NCBI GenBank assembly: GCA_903642235.1
Contig: CAHJWL010000007.1
Location: 124,001-188,000 of the forward strand
Origin: Acidobacteriaceae bacterium
Lineage (GTDB): Bacteria > Acidobacteriota > Terriglobia > Terriglobales > Acidobacteriaceae
Reading direction: 5' to 3'
DNA: 64,000 nt
Shown: one piece after another, positions 45,002 through 54,173 of the stretch
Position numbering within the stretch: position 1 is the first letter of the stretch
Layout: every line of letters begins with the position of its first letter
The notes under the pieces: model-generated
What the model saw: the letters and a program-made list of their open reading frames with translations, nothing else
Told to the model about the DNA's origin: nothing
Database searches by the model: none
Made by a program: the position numbers and the translations under genes

Positions 45002-46864
45002 ATGAGTCCGAAGATCCCACGCAGCCTTGAAGATCAGGTGCATGAGCTGCGTAGCCGTATAAGCGTGCTTGAGACCGCTTTAGAGACTCATGGCATCTCC
45101 ATGCAGTCGGAGCAAAGGCTAAAGCCCTCGGCAACCACCGAAGATCAAACCCCACCGCCACCCCTGCCCACTGCGGAAGCAGCAACGCAAGAGATCAGGG
45201 TCTCGCCTTCTTTTCCGGAATTTGCGAGCGTTACTAGATCCACCCGTGAGCGATCGCTTGAGAGCCAAATTGGTTCGCAATGGTTTAATCGGATCGGCAT
45301 TCTTGCTGTGCTTGTCGGCATGGGGCTCTTTCTAAAGTTGGCCATTGACAACCATTGGGTTGGTCCGCTCGGTCGGGTACTGATCGGACTTCTAGCCGGG
45401 GTCGGCTTTATTGCCTGGTCAGAGCGGTTCAAGCGTCAGGGCTACACGGCTTTCGCCTACTCCCTTAAAGCGATAGGGAGCGGCATTCTCTACCTCTCGC
45501 TGTGGGCTGCGTTCTCGCTCTTCCACCTCGTACCAGCCAGTGTATCTTTCGCTGCGATGGTTCTTGTGACGGCTTTCAACGGCTTAATGGCTTGGATTGA
45601 AGACGCCGAACTGCTGGCCGTCTACTCCATTGCAGGTGGCCTAAGCACCCCTTTGCTTGTATCGACTGAAGGAAATCACGAAGTCTCGCTGTCCAGCTAT
45701 CTCCTCATGCTGAATCTTGTGGTGTTGTGGCTTTTCGTTTTGCGCCCTTGGTCGCGGCTCCTTTTTGGCACATTCACTGGCACTGTGCTGTTCTTTTCTG
45801 GATGGTGGTTCGGGTATTACTCGCCTGCCCAGTTCGGCCGCACTGCGTTCTTTACCACTTGCTTTTTCCTAATTTTTGCATTCGCACCCCGGCTCGTACG
45901 CATTGATGATCCCGTGGAGGGCGATTCAAACTGGGATCGTTTGACGATGGTGCTGATGCCAGTGGCAAATGCTGGCTTTGGCTTTCTGGCCTTCTATGGC
46001 ATGTTTGAACGTTCAAGCATCGAGTGGGCCGGCCCATGGATCGCCGTCACCTTCACCGCCTTCTTCCTGCTCCTGCTGCGTCTCCCCGCTCGCGGGATGT
46101 TGCGTGCTAGTCCACGCATTTTGTCAGACCTTCATTTGACGATAGCAGTCGTTTTTCTCGCTCTCGCGATCCCCCTTAAAGCTCACGGGCGCTGGCTGAC
46201 GGTCGGCTGGCTGATTGAGGGAGCCGCCTTGTTATGGGTTTCAACCCGCATCCGGTCGCAATTACTGCAAGTACTCGCTCTCCTCTGCCTTGGACTTGGT
46301 CTCGCCGCGCTGCTGCTCATTAACACGCCTGCCTCAACCACGCCCTTGTTCAACGAGCGGTTCGCGACCTACTGCGTTGCCATCGCGGTCTTTGCTGGTA
46401 CCGCGTATCTGGCCAGGCTGTACCCCTCCGAGGAAGAGCGACACCCCACACTCAGCTGGCCTATGATTGCAGCCGGCGCCATACTCCTAGTGAATGTCTT
46501 GACTCTGCTCGCGCTCAGCCTGGAGATCCACAACTACTGGTGGTTCGCACGCTGGGCAGGACAGTCTCAGCGCATGCATGAGTTCAAGATCTTCGCGCAG
46601 TTCAGCTACTCGGCTCTGTTTATGGCGTATGGAGCAATATTGCTGGGTATTGGGGTCTGGCGACGATCACCGTTTGTCCGCTGGCAAGCCTTGGTTCTGG
46701 TGGCAGTCGCCATCGGTAAGGTCTTCCTCGTGGATGTCCGCGAACTCAGTCAGGGGTACAGCATCCTGAGCTTTTTGGGCCTGGGCGCGCTGCTCCTCGG
46801 GGTGAGTTTCATCTATCAGCGTGATTGGCTCCACTTGCGCAATTTCAACGAGCCAACCCTATGA
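45002..46864 (+). CDS. DUF2339 multi-pass membrane protein
   Basis: 620 residues. An N-terminal coiled coil (VHELRSRISVLETALETHG) and Pro-rich linker precede about 18-20 hydrophobic segments. The DUF2339 hallmark after the linker is SLESQIGSQWFNRIGILAVL followed by GMGLFLKLAIDNHWVGP. The function is unknown; proteins of this family often pair with DUF3999, as here, where the stop overlaps the next start (ATGA). This suggests a membrane complex with a periplasmic partner. Confidence 0.85.
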   Translation: MSPKIPRSLEDQVHELRSRISVLETALETHGISMQSEQRLKPSATTEDQTPPPPLPTAEAATQEIRVSPSFPEFASVTRSTRERSLESQIGSQWFNRIGILAVLVGMGLFLKLAIDNHWVGPLGRVLIGLLAGVGFIAWSERFKRQGYTAFAYSLKAIGSGILYLSLWAAFSLFHLVPASVSFAAMVLVTAFNGLMAWIEDAELLAVYSIAGGLSTPLLVSTEGNHEVSLSSYLLMLNLVVLWLFVLRPWSRLLFGTFTGTVLFFSGWWFGYYSPAQFGRTAFFTTCFFLIFAFAPRLVRIDDPVEGDSNWDRLTMVLMPVANAGFGFLAFYGMFERSSIEWAGPWIAVTFTAFFLLLLRLPARGMLRASPRILSDLHLTIAVVFLALAIPLKAHGRWLTVGWLIEGAALLWVSTRIRSQLLQVLALLCLGLGLAALLLINTPASTTPLFNERFATYCVAIAVFAGTAYLARLYPSEEERHPTLSWPMIAAGAILLVNVLTLLALSLEIHNYWWFARWAGQSQRMHEFKIFAQFSYSALFMAYGAILLGIGVWRRSPFVRWQALVLVAVAIGKVFLVDVRELSQGYSILSFLGLGALLLGVSFIYQRDWLHLRNFNEPTL

Positions 46865-48137
46865 AGCTGTATGCACCTGTTCTGCTCCTCGCGGTGGCCA
46901 CGGTTGCTCCCGATCAACGCTTTTTTCTTTATGACCGGACCGTTGACACAACGCCAGCCGTGGCCGGCCAGTCCTGTTTTTCCCTTGATGCCGACACCTT
47001 CACCCATGCGAGCCCGCGCCTTAACGATCTTCGCCTCTACCGCGACAACGTCGAAACGCCCTACGTCATAAACGTTGCCGCGCCTACCCAAGTTGCCGCC
47101 TCATCTATTGGCTTTCTGAACTTGGGCCTCCATGGAAAACAGGTAACCTTTGACGCCGCCATGCCAGAGGGGAGGTACAGCGATCTCACGCTGGGGACCA
47201 CAGCGCAGAACTTCATCGCGACTGTGACTGTTTTTGGCTCTCACGCAGCAACAGGTGATCTTGGCACCAAGCTTGGCTCCTACACCATCTTTGACCTGAC
47301 GAGCCAAAAACTCGGCCGCAGCACAATCATCCATTTGCCTGAATCAGATTTCCGTCATCTGCATTTTGAGATCGCTGGCCCACTAACGCCGGACCAGATA
47401 ACGAACGCGACCATCGACAAACTCCCTGCCAGCCAGCCCAAGTATCAGCCCGTTGCGAGCTCCTCAGATGTCCTAACGAAGGGTCACACCAGCGTCTTCG
47501 TGCTTACCATCCCGGCCCATGTGCCCGTTGATCGCCTCGTGTTTACTCCGGGTTCTATCCCCGAGATGTTTAGTCGAGATGTCCAAGTGGAGGTGCAGCC
47601 TACCCCTTCAATACCGAGGAGTGATGACAGCGAGCCCCCGTCGCCTATCATCGCCACCGGCAACCTGCTCCGCGTGCACCGCAAGGAAGACGGCCACCAG
47701 ATCGACGAAGATCGCCTCACCATCGCTGCACCAGCGGTGGATTTTGCCGGTCCGTCCACGTGGACGATTAACATCGAGAACGGTGATGACGTTCCGCTAG
47801 AGACCTCCGTCCGCCTCGAGATGTTTCAACGCGACCTCTGTTTGAGACAACGAGCAACGCGCACTACACATTGTTCTATGGCGACCCCTCGCTTTCGGCT
47901 CCTGTTTACGACTACACCGCGTTGTTTTCTCGGCAACTTAAAGCGGTCCAAGCCAACGAAGGTTCGGAGCGACGCAATCCGCTTTATCGAGAGCGTCCTG
48001 ACGTAAGGCCTTTTACGGAGAAGCATCCGGCTCTGCTCTGGACAGCGCTGATTGCAGTGATCGCCCTCTTGGGCAGTATCGCGGTCCGTTCTTTCCAAAC
48101 CGATCGTAGCAGCCAGCCGCCGCCTGGTACTGCGTAA
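46861..48137 (+). pseudogene. DUF3999 periplasmic protein with a frameshift
   Basis: It starts at 46861, overlapping the DUF2339 stop. The first 320 codons are a typical DUF3999 ectodomain (FFLYDRTVDTTPAVAGQSCF, LRLYRDNVETPYVI). Near 47830 the frame shifts: it continues as LCLRQRATRTTHC to a stop at 48006. Another frame gives PLFETTSNAHYTLFYGDPSL, APVYDYTALF and a C-terminal anchor helix (LLWTALIAVIALLGSIAV), ending at 48137. The restored C-terminus is clearly native. Either a real frameshift has inactivated the membrane anchor or one base was misread. Confidence 0.8.
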
Positions 48138-48272
48138 CCTACGCTACGACCTCCTCGAGATCTTTCCTGTAGGGCATCAAACGCACGTTTCAGTAAATAC
48201 AGGGACAGGAATGAAATCAGTTGCCCACCTGTTCGCCTGTCCAGGCAATTCCAATAACGTAAGAAGCACCCA

Positions 48273-48297
48273 AGAGAAGAACTCTGACTTCTTCTCT
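48273..48297. terminator. Perfect 9-bp inverted repeat between convergent genes
   Basis: AGAGAAGAA (48273-48281) pairs with TTCTTCTCT (48289-48297) around CTCTGAC. It lies between the ends of the DUF3999 and 48310-48836 genes, so it may terminate both. No long T-tract is seen. Confidence 0.5.
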
Positions 48298-48309
48298 CAC
48301 CGATGACTC

Positions 48310-48836
48310 TCAAGTCGTTCCATTCCAGAACTTGGGCCCGTACTCGTTCACGATGTTAACTTCCACTCCATGCGCAAGCAGTGCCTCTTTATACAAGCTC
48401 AAGAGTGGAACTGGACCATGGGCCAGCAATCCGTTCCCTATACTCAACAACTCTGAAAGTGGCAGATTCTTGTTGAACTGCGAGCCGAAACTGATCCAAG
48501 CTCCAACAGCTTTCGAATGAATTTCGTACAGAGCACCTACGCACGCAGCACTGTTCGCGGGAATGCCGGAGAAGAACGCCGGTGCGCTGGGATACATGAA
48601 CTCCCAGAGCAAGGGATGATCCTTTAGCAGGTCCAGTGAAAACCCACCTTCGTTGCTCAGTATGCTCTTGAGTTGTTTTCACAACGGATGAGCCACGTGC
48701 CTAGATCAGGACCGTCCGCGACTGAGATTTCGACTGTCAGTTGAGCGACGGCCCTGACCAAGTCGTCTCTGTGATCTTCACCGAGAAGATCCTCTTCTTC
48801 ATCTCCTTCCGCAATCAGATTCAGTAGCTCTTCCAT
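48310..48836 (-). pseudogene. Hypothetical protein split by a frameshift at an A-run
   Basis: A small frame from the ATG at 48836 (MEELLNLIAEGDEEEDLLGE ... DGPDLGTWLIRCE) runs to a stop at 48657. An overlapping frame continues KQLKSILSNEGGFSLDLLKD, then HPLLWEFMYPSAPAFFSGIP, to 48310. They join at the short A-run in TGTGAAAACAAC (about 48677-48688), so one intact gene of about 170 residues is likely to have been broken there. The family is not recognised. As it stands, only the 100-residue downstream part could be made from a TTG start. Confidence 0.5.
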
Positions 48837-48950
48837 CGCTTACTCATCCAGCCAAAGCATCTTGGCAACAAGATCAAACCGGGTAGGCTTTCATTCACCC
48901 CGACAACTCTGGTTGTTGGGGTTAAGGAGAAGGAAACAGTAGACAGCCGG

Positions 48951-48971
48951 TGTACTGTGTGTAATAGTACA
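48951..48971. promoter_or_regulatory. Operator-like inverted repeat of GntR-ABC operon 2
   Basis: TGTACT (48951-48956) and AGTACA (48966-48971) form a perfect 6-bp inverted repeat with a 9-bp spacer, ending three bases before the likely GTG start. The arms resemble the TGTA/TACA repeat over the promoter of the first GntR-ABC operon. Confidence 0.6.
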
Positions 48972-48974
48972 CAT

Positions 48975-49412
48975 GTGATTCCATTCAGCGTCCACTTTGA
49001 GCCAGGTCGATCCCTCTTCGAGCAGACCGTCTACGCCGCGAAGAAGGCGATGATTGCAGGCCAGCTGCGGCCTGGCGATCCTTTCCCTTCCGTGCGCGCG
49101 CTCTCGCGCGATCTCAAGATCAATCCGAACACTGCTCACAAGGTTGTCACTCATCTGATCGCTGAGAATCTCCTTGAGACGCGCCCCGGCATTGGCACTG
49201 TCGTCGCCGAGCTACCAAGCTCGTCTCGCAAAGAGCGCACTGCGCTGCTTGGACGTGATGTGGAAGCTCTTGTTGTGGGTGCCAAGCGCCTGTCGATCGA
49301 GCTTGAGGATGTCCTTGAATCCGTAACCACAAAGTGGCAGCGACTCACGCCCGACTCGTCCCCCAAACCCTCAACCCGTTCGCCTCAGGATGGAGACCGC
49401 AGACTCCGATGA
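48975..49412 (+). CDS. GntR-family regulator, YtrA type (second copy)
   Basis: 145 residues from the GTG at 48975; an earlier GTG at 48957 lies inside the operator-like repeat. The winged helix is RSLFEQTVYAAKKAMIAGQL, FPSVRALSRDLKINPNTAHK and VVTHLIAENLLETRPGIGTV. A short helical tail with LLGRDVEALVVGAKRLSIEL follows, without a ligand domain. The stop overlaps the ABC ATPase start as ATGA. It probably represses its own operon. Confidence 0.85.
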   Translation: MIPFSVHFEPGRSLFEQTVYAAKKAMIAGQLRPGDPFPSVRALSRDLKINPNTAHKVVTHLIAENLLETRPGIGTVVAELPSSSRKERTALLGRDVEALVVGAKRLSIELEDVLESVTTKWQRLTPDSSPKPSTRSPQDGDRRLR

Positions 49413-50392
49413 CCACTCCGCTTGCATCCAGCGTCACCCCGATTGAAACCCATAATCTCTCGATGCGCTTCGGCAGGGAATCTGCCCTGATGGACCTCTC
49501 TCTTATCGTTCCGGACGGGGCCATTTACGCCTTGGTAGGTCCGAATGGAGCCGGCAAGAGCACCTTCATCAAACTCCTGCTCAACATCCGTCGACCAACA
49601 TCAGGCACCGCTTCGGTTCTCGGTCGTCCCTCAGCTTCGATCTCTGCCGAAGCGTTCACCGAAATAGCCTACGTTTCCGAAAATCAGGAGCTGCCGGAGT
49701 GGATGACGGTTAGCCAGCTTCTGGCGCATCTGCGCTCCTTCTATCCGAAGTGGGACACAGCACTCGAGCAACAACTTGCGACGCAGCTCAATATTCCCAT
49801 GTCCCGCAAGCTGAAGCACCTCTCCCGGGGTCAGCGTATGAAAGCATCTCTCCTAAGCGTTCTGCCCTACAACCCCAAACTGATCATCCTTGATGAACCG
49901 TTCTCGGGCCTTGATCCACTCGTACGTGATGAGCTCACCGAGGGTCTCCTGGATCGTGCCGCTCAACCGTATCCCCCCACGATCCTGATCTCATCACACG
50001 ACCTTGCTGAAGTCGAGACGATCGCCACTCATGTTTGCTTCCTTGATCGCGGTCGTCTCCTCTTCTCTGAAGAAAGCTCAACGCTCACGGATCGCTTTCG
50101 ACAGGTGACCGTGACGCTTGCTGCCAGCGCACCACCTTCATCGCTACCACGCGGATCTCATCCGGACTCTGCTTATCCTGCCGATTGGATTCTGCCCGAG
50201 CTTGGGCCATCCGTTCTTCGCTTCGTCCATCCACATGCTGATGAGGCGACTATCCGAAGTGAAGTCAACCGCACTCTCCTGAACGCCCAAGCCGTCGAGA
50301 CAGAGCCTATGAGCCTGCGTTCGATCTTCGTTGCCCTTGCCAAGTCCACTCGCTCGACAACGCTGGACATTCTCAAAGCTAACCGGAGATAA
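49409..50392 (+). CDS. ABC transporter ATP-binding protein (second GntR operon)
   Basis: 327 residues. Walker A is GPNGAGKST, the signature is LSRGQRMK, Walker B is LIILDEPFSGLDP, and the H-loop is SSHDLAEVETI. The C-terminal extension is longer than in the first operon's ATPase, but the two are the same type. It is followed after 2 bp by a membrane protein gene. The start at 49409 is fixed by the ATGA overlap with the regulator. Confidence 0.9.
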   Translation: MTTPLASSVTPIETHNLSMRFGRESALMDLSLIVPDGAIYALVGPNGAGKSTFIKLLLNIRRPTSGTASVLGRPSASISAEAFTEIAYVSENQELPEWMTVSQLLAHLRSFYPKWDTALEQQLATQLNIPMSRKLKHLSRGQRMKASLLSVLPYNPKLIILDEPFSGLDPLVRDELTEGLLDRAAQPYPPTILISSHDLAEVETIATHVCFLDRGRLLFSEESSTLTDRFRQVTVTLAASAPPSSLPRGSHPDSAYPADWILPELGPSVLRFVHPHADEATIRSEVNRTLLNAQAVETEPMSLRSIFVALAKSTRSTTLDILKANRR

Positions 50393-50394
50393 GC

Positions 50395-52083
50395 ATGAAC
50401 CAGATACTTCACATCTTTCGCAAAGATGCACGCCACCTGTATCCGGAGATTGTTGTCACCTTTGCAGTCCTCATTGCGTTTGCCAGCTCCGCCCCTCGGC
50501 TGTGGAAACCCAACTGGGCAAGCACGGGTGGGGTCGCGTTGCTTGTTCCCGTTCTCCTTCGCATGCTCTTGCCCGTTGCGTGGCTCGTGCTTATCTCGCG
50601 CCTCGTGCATGAGGAATCTCTCGTTGGTGATCGCCAGTTCTGGATTACCAGGCCCTATCGTTGGGGCGCTCTGCTGGCAGCGAAGGTACTTTTCGTCTTT
50701 CTCTTCCTCTCGGTACCTTTCGTGCTGATGCAGGTTTACCTGGTACAGCATGCAGGTCTCGACATCAGGTCCTGCATTCCGGATCTGCTTCTCTACCAAC
50801 TGAGGCTTTCGGCCCTTTTCTTCATACCCTTCTTCGCCATCGCAGCAGTTACCTCTAACTTCGCTCGACTCACCCTAAGCCTTCTTCTTGGTCTCTTGTA
50901 CCTCGGCCTCCTTTTTGCGATTGGCAATCACGTCATGGACGGGCACTTGTTCCCACAAAGCCTATCCATCGCGGGTCTGATCTTCTTCGCCCTGGCTCTT
51001 CTCTCCCTCATCGTTTTCCAGTACGCCACACGTCGAACCCTCACGGTCCGCGGCGGCCTTTTTGCGCTACCTGTGCTGCTTCTTCTCCTCGGTCTTGTCG
51101 CTCCCACCAGATCCCTGACCCAGGGCACCCACCCTACCTTCTCAACACCGCAGTGGAGCATCAATCGCAACCCCGCCCGGCAGCAGGCCGCCAACAGCCA
51201 ACCGGTCGAAGTAGGAGGCTTGATGTTCCTAAAGCTTCCTGTTCAACAAATCACTTCGTCCACTGGCGAGCGTTTCAAGATTAACGGTGTCACGGCGACC
51301 ATCGACGCTCCCGGGTTTCATTGGAGTTCTCCCTTTGTAAACAACACTAACGACGACTTATCCGACGCGGCGCATGACCCGACCGTCACAGTCGTAATCC
51401 CGAAAAACGTCTTCGATCAAGTTCGAACTACCCCTGTCGATCTTCATCTTCAGTTCGTCTCTACGGCCTATGGAACGAACCCTGCAACTCGAGAGCGTGC
51501 GTTAATACCAGCGTTTCCTGCACCTGATCATGGGCTCTGTCCACTTACTGCCGAAGGCGTTGTGGGGAACTGCCGGTACGCCTATCGTCTCGCCACCCCT
51601 ATCGACATTTCGATGCCGGTTTCAGCATTACCCTGCGACAGCGTTCAGGCGCCAGTCGATACCCAACCTGCGACACCGAGCCTGACCACTTTCATCGGTT
51701 CGGACGATGATCGGCTTGCATTCGACTTCGATCCCATTGCGACCACATCACTGAATCTCGTCCTGCCGGGCTCAACATTTGACCACCCGCTCCCAGCTTT
51801 CCTGTGTAAGGGCAGTCCTGTCTCCTTTACGTCGCACCCGATCCTGCGTCGCGGTTCATTCGCCATCACAGCAAAGACCTGGTGCTTGGCAAGTACGCGC
51901 AGCGGGGCAACTAGTGGAATCTTCATGGGCCGGATTCGACGGCTCCCTCCGCCTCTTCGAAAGAACATCCGCAAGGATTGCTGTACGCTGCAATTCCGTC
52001 CACTCATCTCCAGGAACTCCCAGACCTTCGTCTCCGCCGTCTGGCGGAAGGGTAGTTTGGACATTCCAACTTTGCAGAAATAG
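50395..52083 (+). CDS. ABC-2-like membrane protein, 3' end disrupted by insertion sequences
   Basis: 562 codons are open. The first 240 residues hold about six helices (for example LLLYQLRLSALFFIPFFAIA, LTLSLLLGLLYLGLLFAIG, GGLFALPVLLLLLGLVAP), the permease of the ATPase upstream. The rest is a periplasmic domain up to about LVLPGSTFDHPLPAFLC. Beyond about 51830 the frame looks non-native, and coding-like patches appear in other frames. It finally runs into the terminal repeats of a mobile element (52059 on). It is probably a truncated gene. Confidence 0.65.
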   Translation: MNQILHIFRKDARHLYPEIVVTFAVLIAFASSAPRLWKPNWASTGGVALLVPVLLRMLLPVAWLVLISRLVHEESLVGDRQFWITRPYRWGALLAAKVLFVFLFLSVPFVLMQVYLVQHAGLDIRSCIPDLLLYQLRLSALFFIPFFAIAAVTSNFARLTLSLLLGLLYLGLLFAIGNHVMDGHLFPQSLSIAGLIFFALALLSLIVFQYATRRTLTVRGGLFALPVLLLLLGLVAPTRSLTQGTHPTFSTPQWSINRNPARQQAANSQPVEVGGLMFLKLPVQQITSSTGERFKINGVTATIDAPGFHWSSPFVNNTNDDLSDAAHDPTVTVVIPKNVFDQVRTTPVDLHLQFVSTAYGTNPATRERALIPAFPAPDHGLCPLTAEGVVGNCRYAYRLATPIDISMPVSALPCDSVQAPVDTQPATPSLTTFIGSDDDRLAFDFDPIATTSLNLVLPGSTFDHPLPAFLCKGSPVSFTSHPILRRGSFAITAKTWCLASTRSGATSGIFMGRIRRLPPPLRKNIRKDCCTLQFRPLISRNSQTFVSAVWRKGSLDIPTLQK

Positions 52084-52101
52084 GACATTCCTACTTGGCA
52101 G
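52059..52101. repeat. Terminal-repeat remnant of a second insertion sequence
   Basis: Two 19-bp direct repeats, GGACATTCCAACTTTGCAG (52059-52077) and GGACATTCCTACTTGGCAG (52083-52101), differ at two positions and are 24 bp apart. They resemble the tandem subterminal repeats of the adjacent element but lie outside its boundary. Probably they are the surviving end of an older related element that truncated the ABC gene. Confidence 0.5.
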
Positions 52102-52329
52102 CCACCAAGCGTGTTTGCGCTCAGTAGAAACGACAGGGTGCTGCGCCCAATAGAAATGTCAGTATAAGTCCGTAGTCGTAGTGCGGTGGGAGTGTGTGAA
52201 ATCACGAAGTGATTTCCAAGATCTGAGGGAAGGGTGGGACGGCTTTATCGTTCCACGCTTCCCATCAGACCGGCATTTCCACCGCAGTGGTGGCGCGCAT
52301 TTTTGCCCGCTGATTGTGGCGATGCGTAT

Positions 52330-52704
52330 TCAGCTTCGAGCAATACGATCAAGCAGCTTGCGGGCAGCGCCAACGTCGGAACCGATGCGGGTCTCGAACT
52401 CGCCTTCAAGGTCCAGCCCGTTACAAATCTCGTTGAGCGCGTTTTGAACGATGCGTAACTCGTCAAGACTCAGTTCTAACCGAATGGTCGGTGCTGCGGC
52501 CACGGCAACCAGTCCACTATGGCCGCTGGGGAACTCACGCTGCTCGACCATGACCGCTTGCCCACTCTCGAAAAGCCACGCCTCGTCATCGGGCTTGGTG
52601 TCGGTGATCCGGAAGACTGCTGGACTCAACAACTGAGCACATACCGGCTTCCACACATCGGTACCCTCATCACGCAAAGGGACGTAAATGAGTTGAGTCT
52701 GCAT
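52330..52704 (-). CDS. Passenger gene of the insertion sequence: two-domain hypothetical protein
   Basis: 124 residues, inside the insertion sequence and overlapping the transposase 3' end by 35 bp. The N-terminal half (YVPLRDEGTDVWKPVCAQLL ... WLFESGQAVMVEQREF) resembles a small beta-rich domain seen as a stand-alone protein. The C-terminal half (LELSLDELRIVQNALNEICN, FETRIGSDVGAARKLLDRI) resembles another helical stand-alone family. I do not know a function for either. It is not part of the transposase and is carried as cargo. Confidence 0.75.
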   Translation of the reverse strand: MQTQLIYVPLRDEGTDVWKPVCAQLLSPAVFRITDTKPDDEAWLFESGQAVMVEQREFPSGHSGLVAVAAAPTIRLELSLDELRIVQNALNEICNGLDLEGEFETRIGSDVGAARKLLDRIARS

Positions 52705-54055
52705 GGATGGAATCGTAGCAGTCTGCAGCGTTGGCTGTACCTTGCTGAGCTGCTGATGGTGCTTTAGCTCTCAGGCCGCGCCTCTTGTAGCCGGTCTTCT
52801 CGCTGTTGGTCATGACCTTCGTTGCCAGCCGGAGGTCCTGCTGGGCCTTCACGACAGCGAGCGCATGGCCCAGCCGCTTGTTCTCGACGATGGCGGTATG
52901 GCTAACACGCTGGTCCTTGCTGAAGACACGATAGGGAAGAACGTGTCCTCTCCAACGCACTTCGAGCGGCCTATCCCAGTAGTCGAACAGCTCGACGTAC
53001 TGGCCTTCAAGACTTTTCGCCACGTCGGTCTGCTCCAGGATGATCTGCTTGCGGTCGTAATGGAACGTGAGCTGAGCGCCCACGTAGCGCTGCTCGCGGT
53101 GGCAGCGGATGTCGTTCAGCCGGGGCGTGGTCGTTCGCAGTGGCCTATGCAAGTCTTGCATCTTGGCTGCCGGCACGGAGAAGCGCTCGTTGTAGCGCTC
53201 CATGAACGCAGGCAGGAAAGCGTTGCCGGCCGCCATGTCGCTGATGCTTGCGAGCCGTAGCTCCTTCACGAGCCGGTCCTGCAGCGTGCGGTTAGCACGT
53301 TCGACGCGGCCCTTCGCCTGGCTGGAGTTCGCGCATAGGATCTCGATGTTCAGTTCGGAGAACGCACGGCCGAACTGCGTCATGCCTTGGCCGCCCTTGG
53401 TGTCCTGGCGCACGACGCGGAAGACGGAGTGCTTGTCGGAGTAGAAGGCGACAGGGCAGCCGTGCTCGTGCAGGTAACCGCGTAGAGCTTGGAAGTACGA
53501 CTCCGTGCTCTCGCTCGGAACGAAGCGCAACTGCATCAGCTTGCTCGTGGCGTCGTCCACGAAGACCAGCAAGGTGCAGGGCTCTGCACGATCCTCGAAC
53601 CAACGGTGTTCGCTGCCGTCGATCTGGACCAGCTCACCATACGACTCGCGCCGGAGTCGTGGCTGGTGAAAGGTCTTGCGCTGCTTGCGTGAGAGCCGGA
53701 CACCCTCGGCCATCATCCATCGCCGCAAGGTCTCGCGGCCTACGTGGATCGCGTGACGTTCGGCTAGAGTCTCGGTGGCCAGCGTCGGTCCAAAGTCGGC
53801 ATAGTGGGTCTTGACCAGCTCAACAGCGAACTTCCGGATGCCGGGGTTATGGCTCCGGTTCGAAGCGCAGCCTTGCGCCTTGTGCACTAGACCAAAGCCG
53901 TCGTTCTCCTGGTACCGCGCCAGCAGCCTGTACGCTTGCCGCTCGCTCACGCCCAGCACGGAAGCCGCAGCGGTCACTGTGCGCCTGCCGGACTGCACCT
54001 CGTTCAGAACTTCAACACGCCGAACTTCGCGCTCGCTCATCCTCGTCCACGCCAT
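52670..54055 (-). CDS. ISNCY/IS1202-family DDE transposase
   Basis: 461 residues and apparently complete. The N-terminal helix-turn-helix (RRTVTAAASVLGVSERQAYR) is followed by LRRWMMAEGVRLSRKQRKTF. The rve catalytic core has Asp in GELVQIDGSEHRW, Asp in VAFYSDKHSVFR, and Glu in SQAKGRVERANRTLQDRLVK. The C-terminal domain (LTFHYDRKQIILEQTD) is typical of this group. It lies 58 bp inside the right terminus and should mobilise the element. Confidence 0.92.
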   Translation of the reverse strand: MAWTRMSEREVRRVEVLNEVQSGRRTVTAAASVLGVSERQAYRLLARYQENDGFGLVHKAQGCASNRSHNPGIRKFAVELVKTHYADFGPTLATETLAERHAIHVGRETLRRWMMAEGVRLSRKQRKTFHQPRLRRESYGELVQIDGSEHRWFEDRAEPCTLLVFVDDATSKLMQLRFVPSESTESYFQALRGYLHEHGCPVAFYSDKHSVFRVVRQDTKGGQGMTQFGRAFSELNIEILCANSSQAKGRVERANRTLQDRLVKELRLASISDMAAGNAFLPAFMERYNERFSVPAAKMQDLHRPLRTTTPRLNDIRCHREQRYVGAQLTFHYDRKQIILEQTDVAKSLEGQYVELFDYWDRPLEVRWRGHVLPYRVFSKDQRVSHTAIVENKRLGHALAVVKAQQDLRLATKVMTNSEKTGYKRRGLRAKAPSAAQQGTANAADCYDSIHADSTHLRPFA

Positions 54056-54173
54056 CCTTAGAACCTGACAGTTCTAATGGGCGGGAACCTGACAGTTCTA
54101 ACGAGCGCCTACAAAGCGACTGTACATAAGATGCGTTATCAGACATAATTATTGACCTGATTAGACTTGTGGA

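Larger units (their letters stand above)
52112..54113 (-). mobile_element. ISNCY/IS1202-like insertion sequence with passenger gene
   Basis: The boundaries are set by three facts seen in the sequence. First, a direct duplication AAGCG flanks both ends (52107-52111 and 54114-54118). Second, the termini are inverted: starting TGTTTGCGCTC on the left and TGTAGGCGCTC on the right, 19 of the first 26 positions match. Third, each end carries two tandem copies of a TGACAGTTCTAA-like block (54066 and 54091 on the right; degenerate copies near 52124 and 52151 on the left). The element is 2002 bp and holds a transposase and a passenger gene on the minus strand. A hairpin GAAATCACGAAGTGATTTC lies near the left end. 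Confidence 0.85.
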
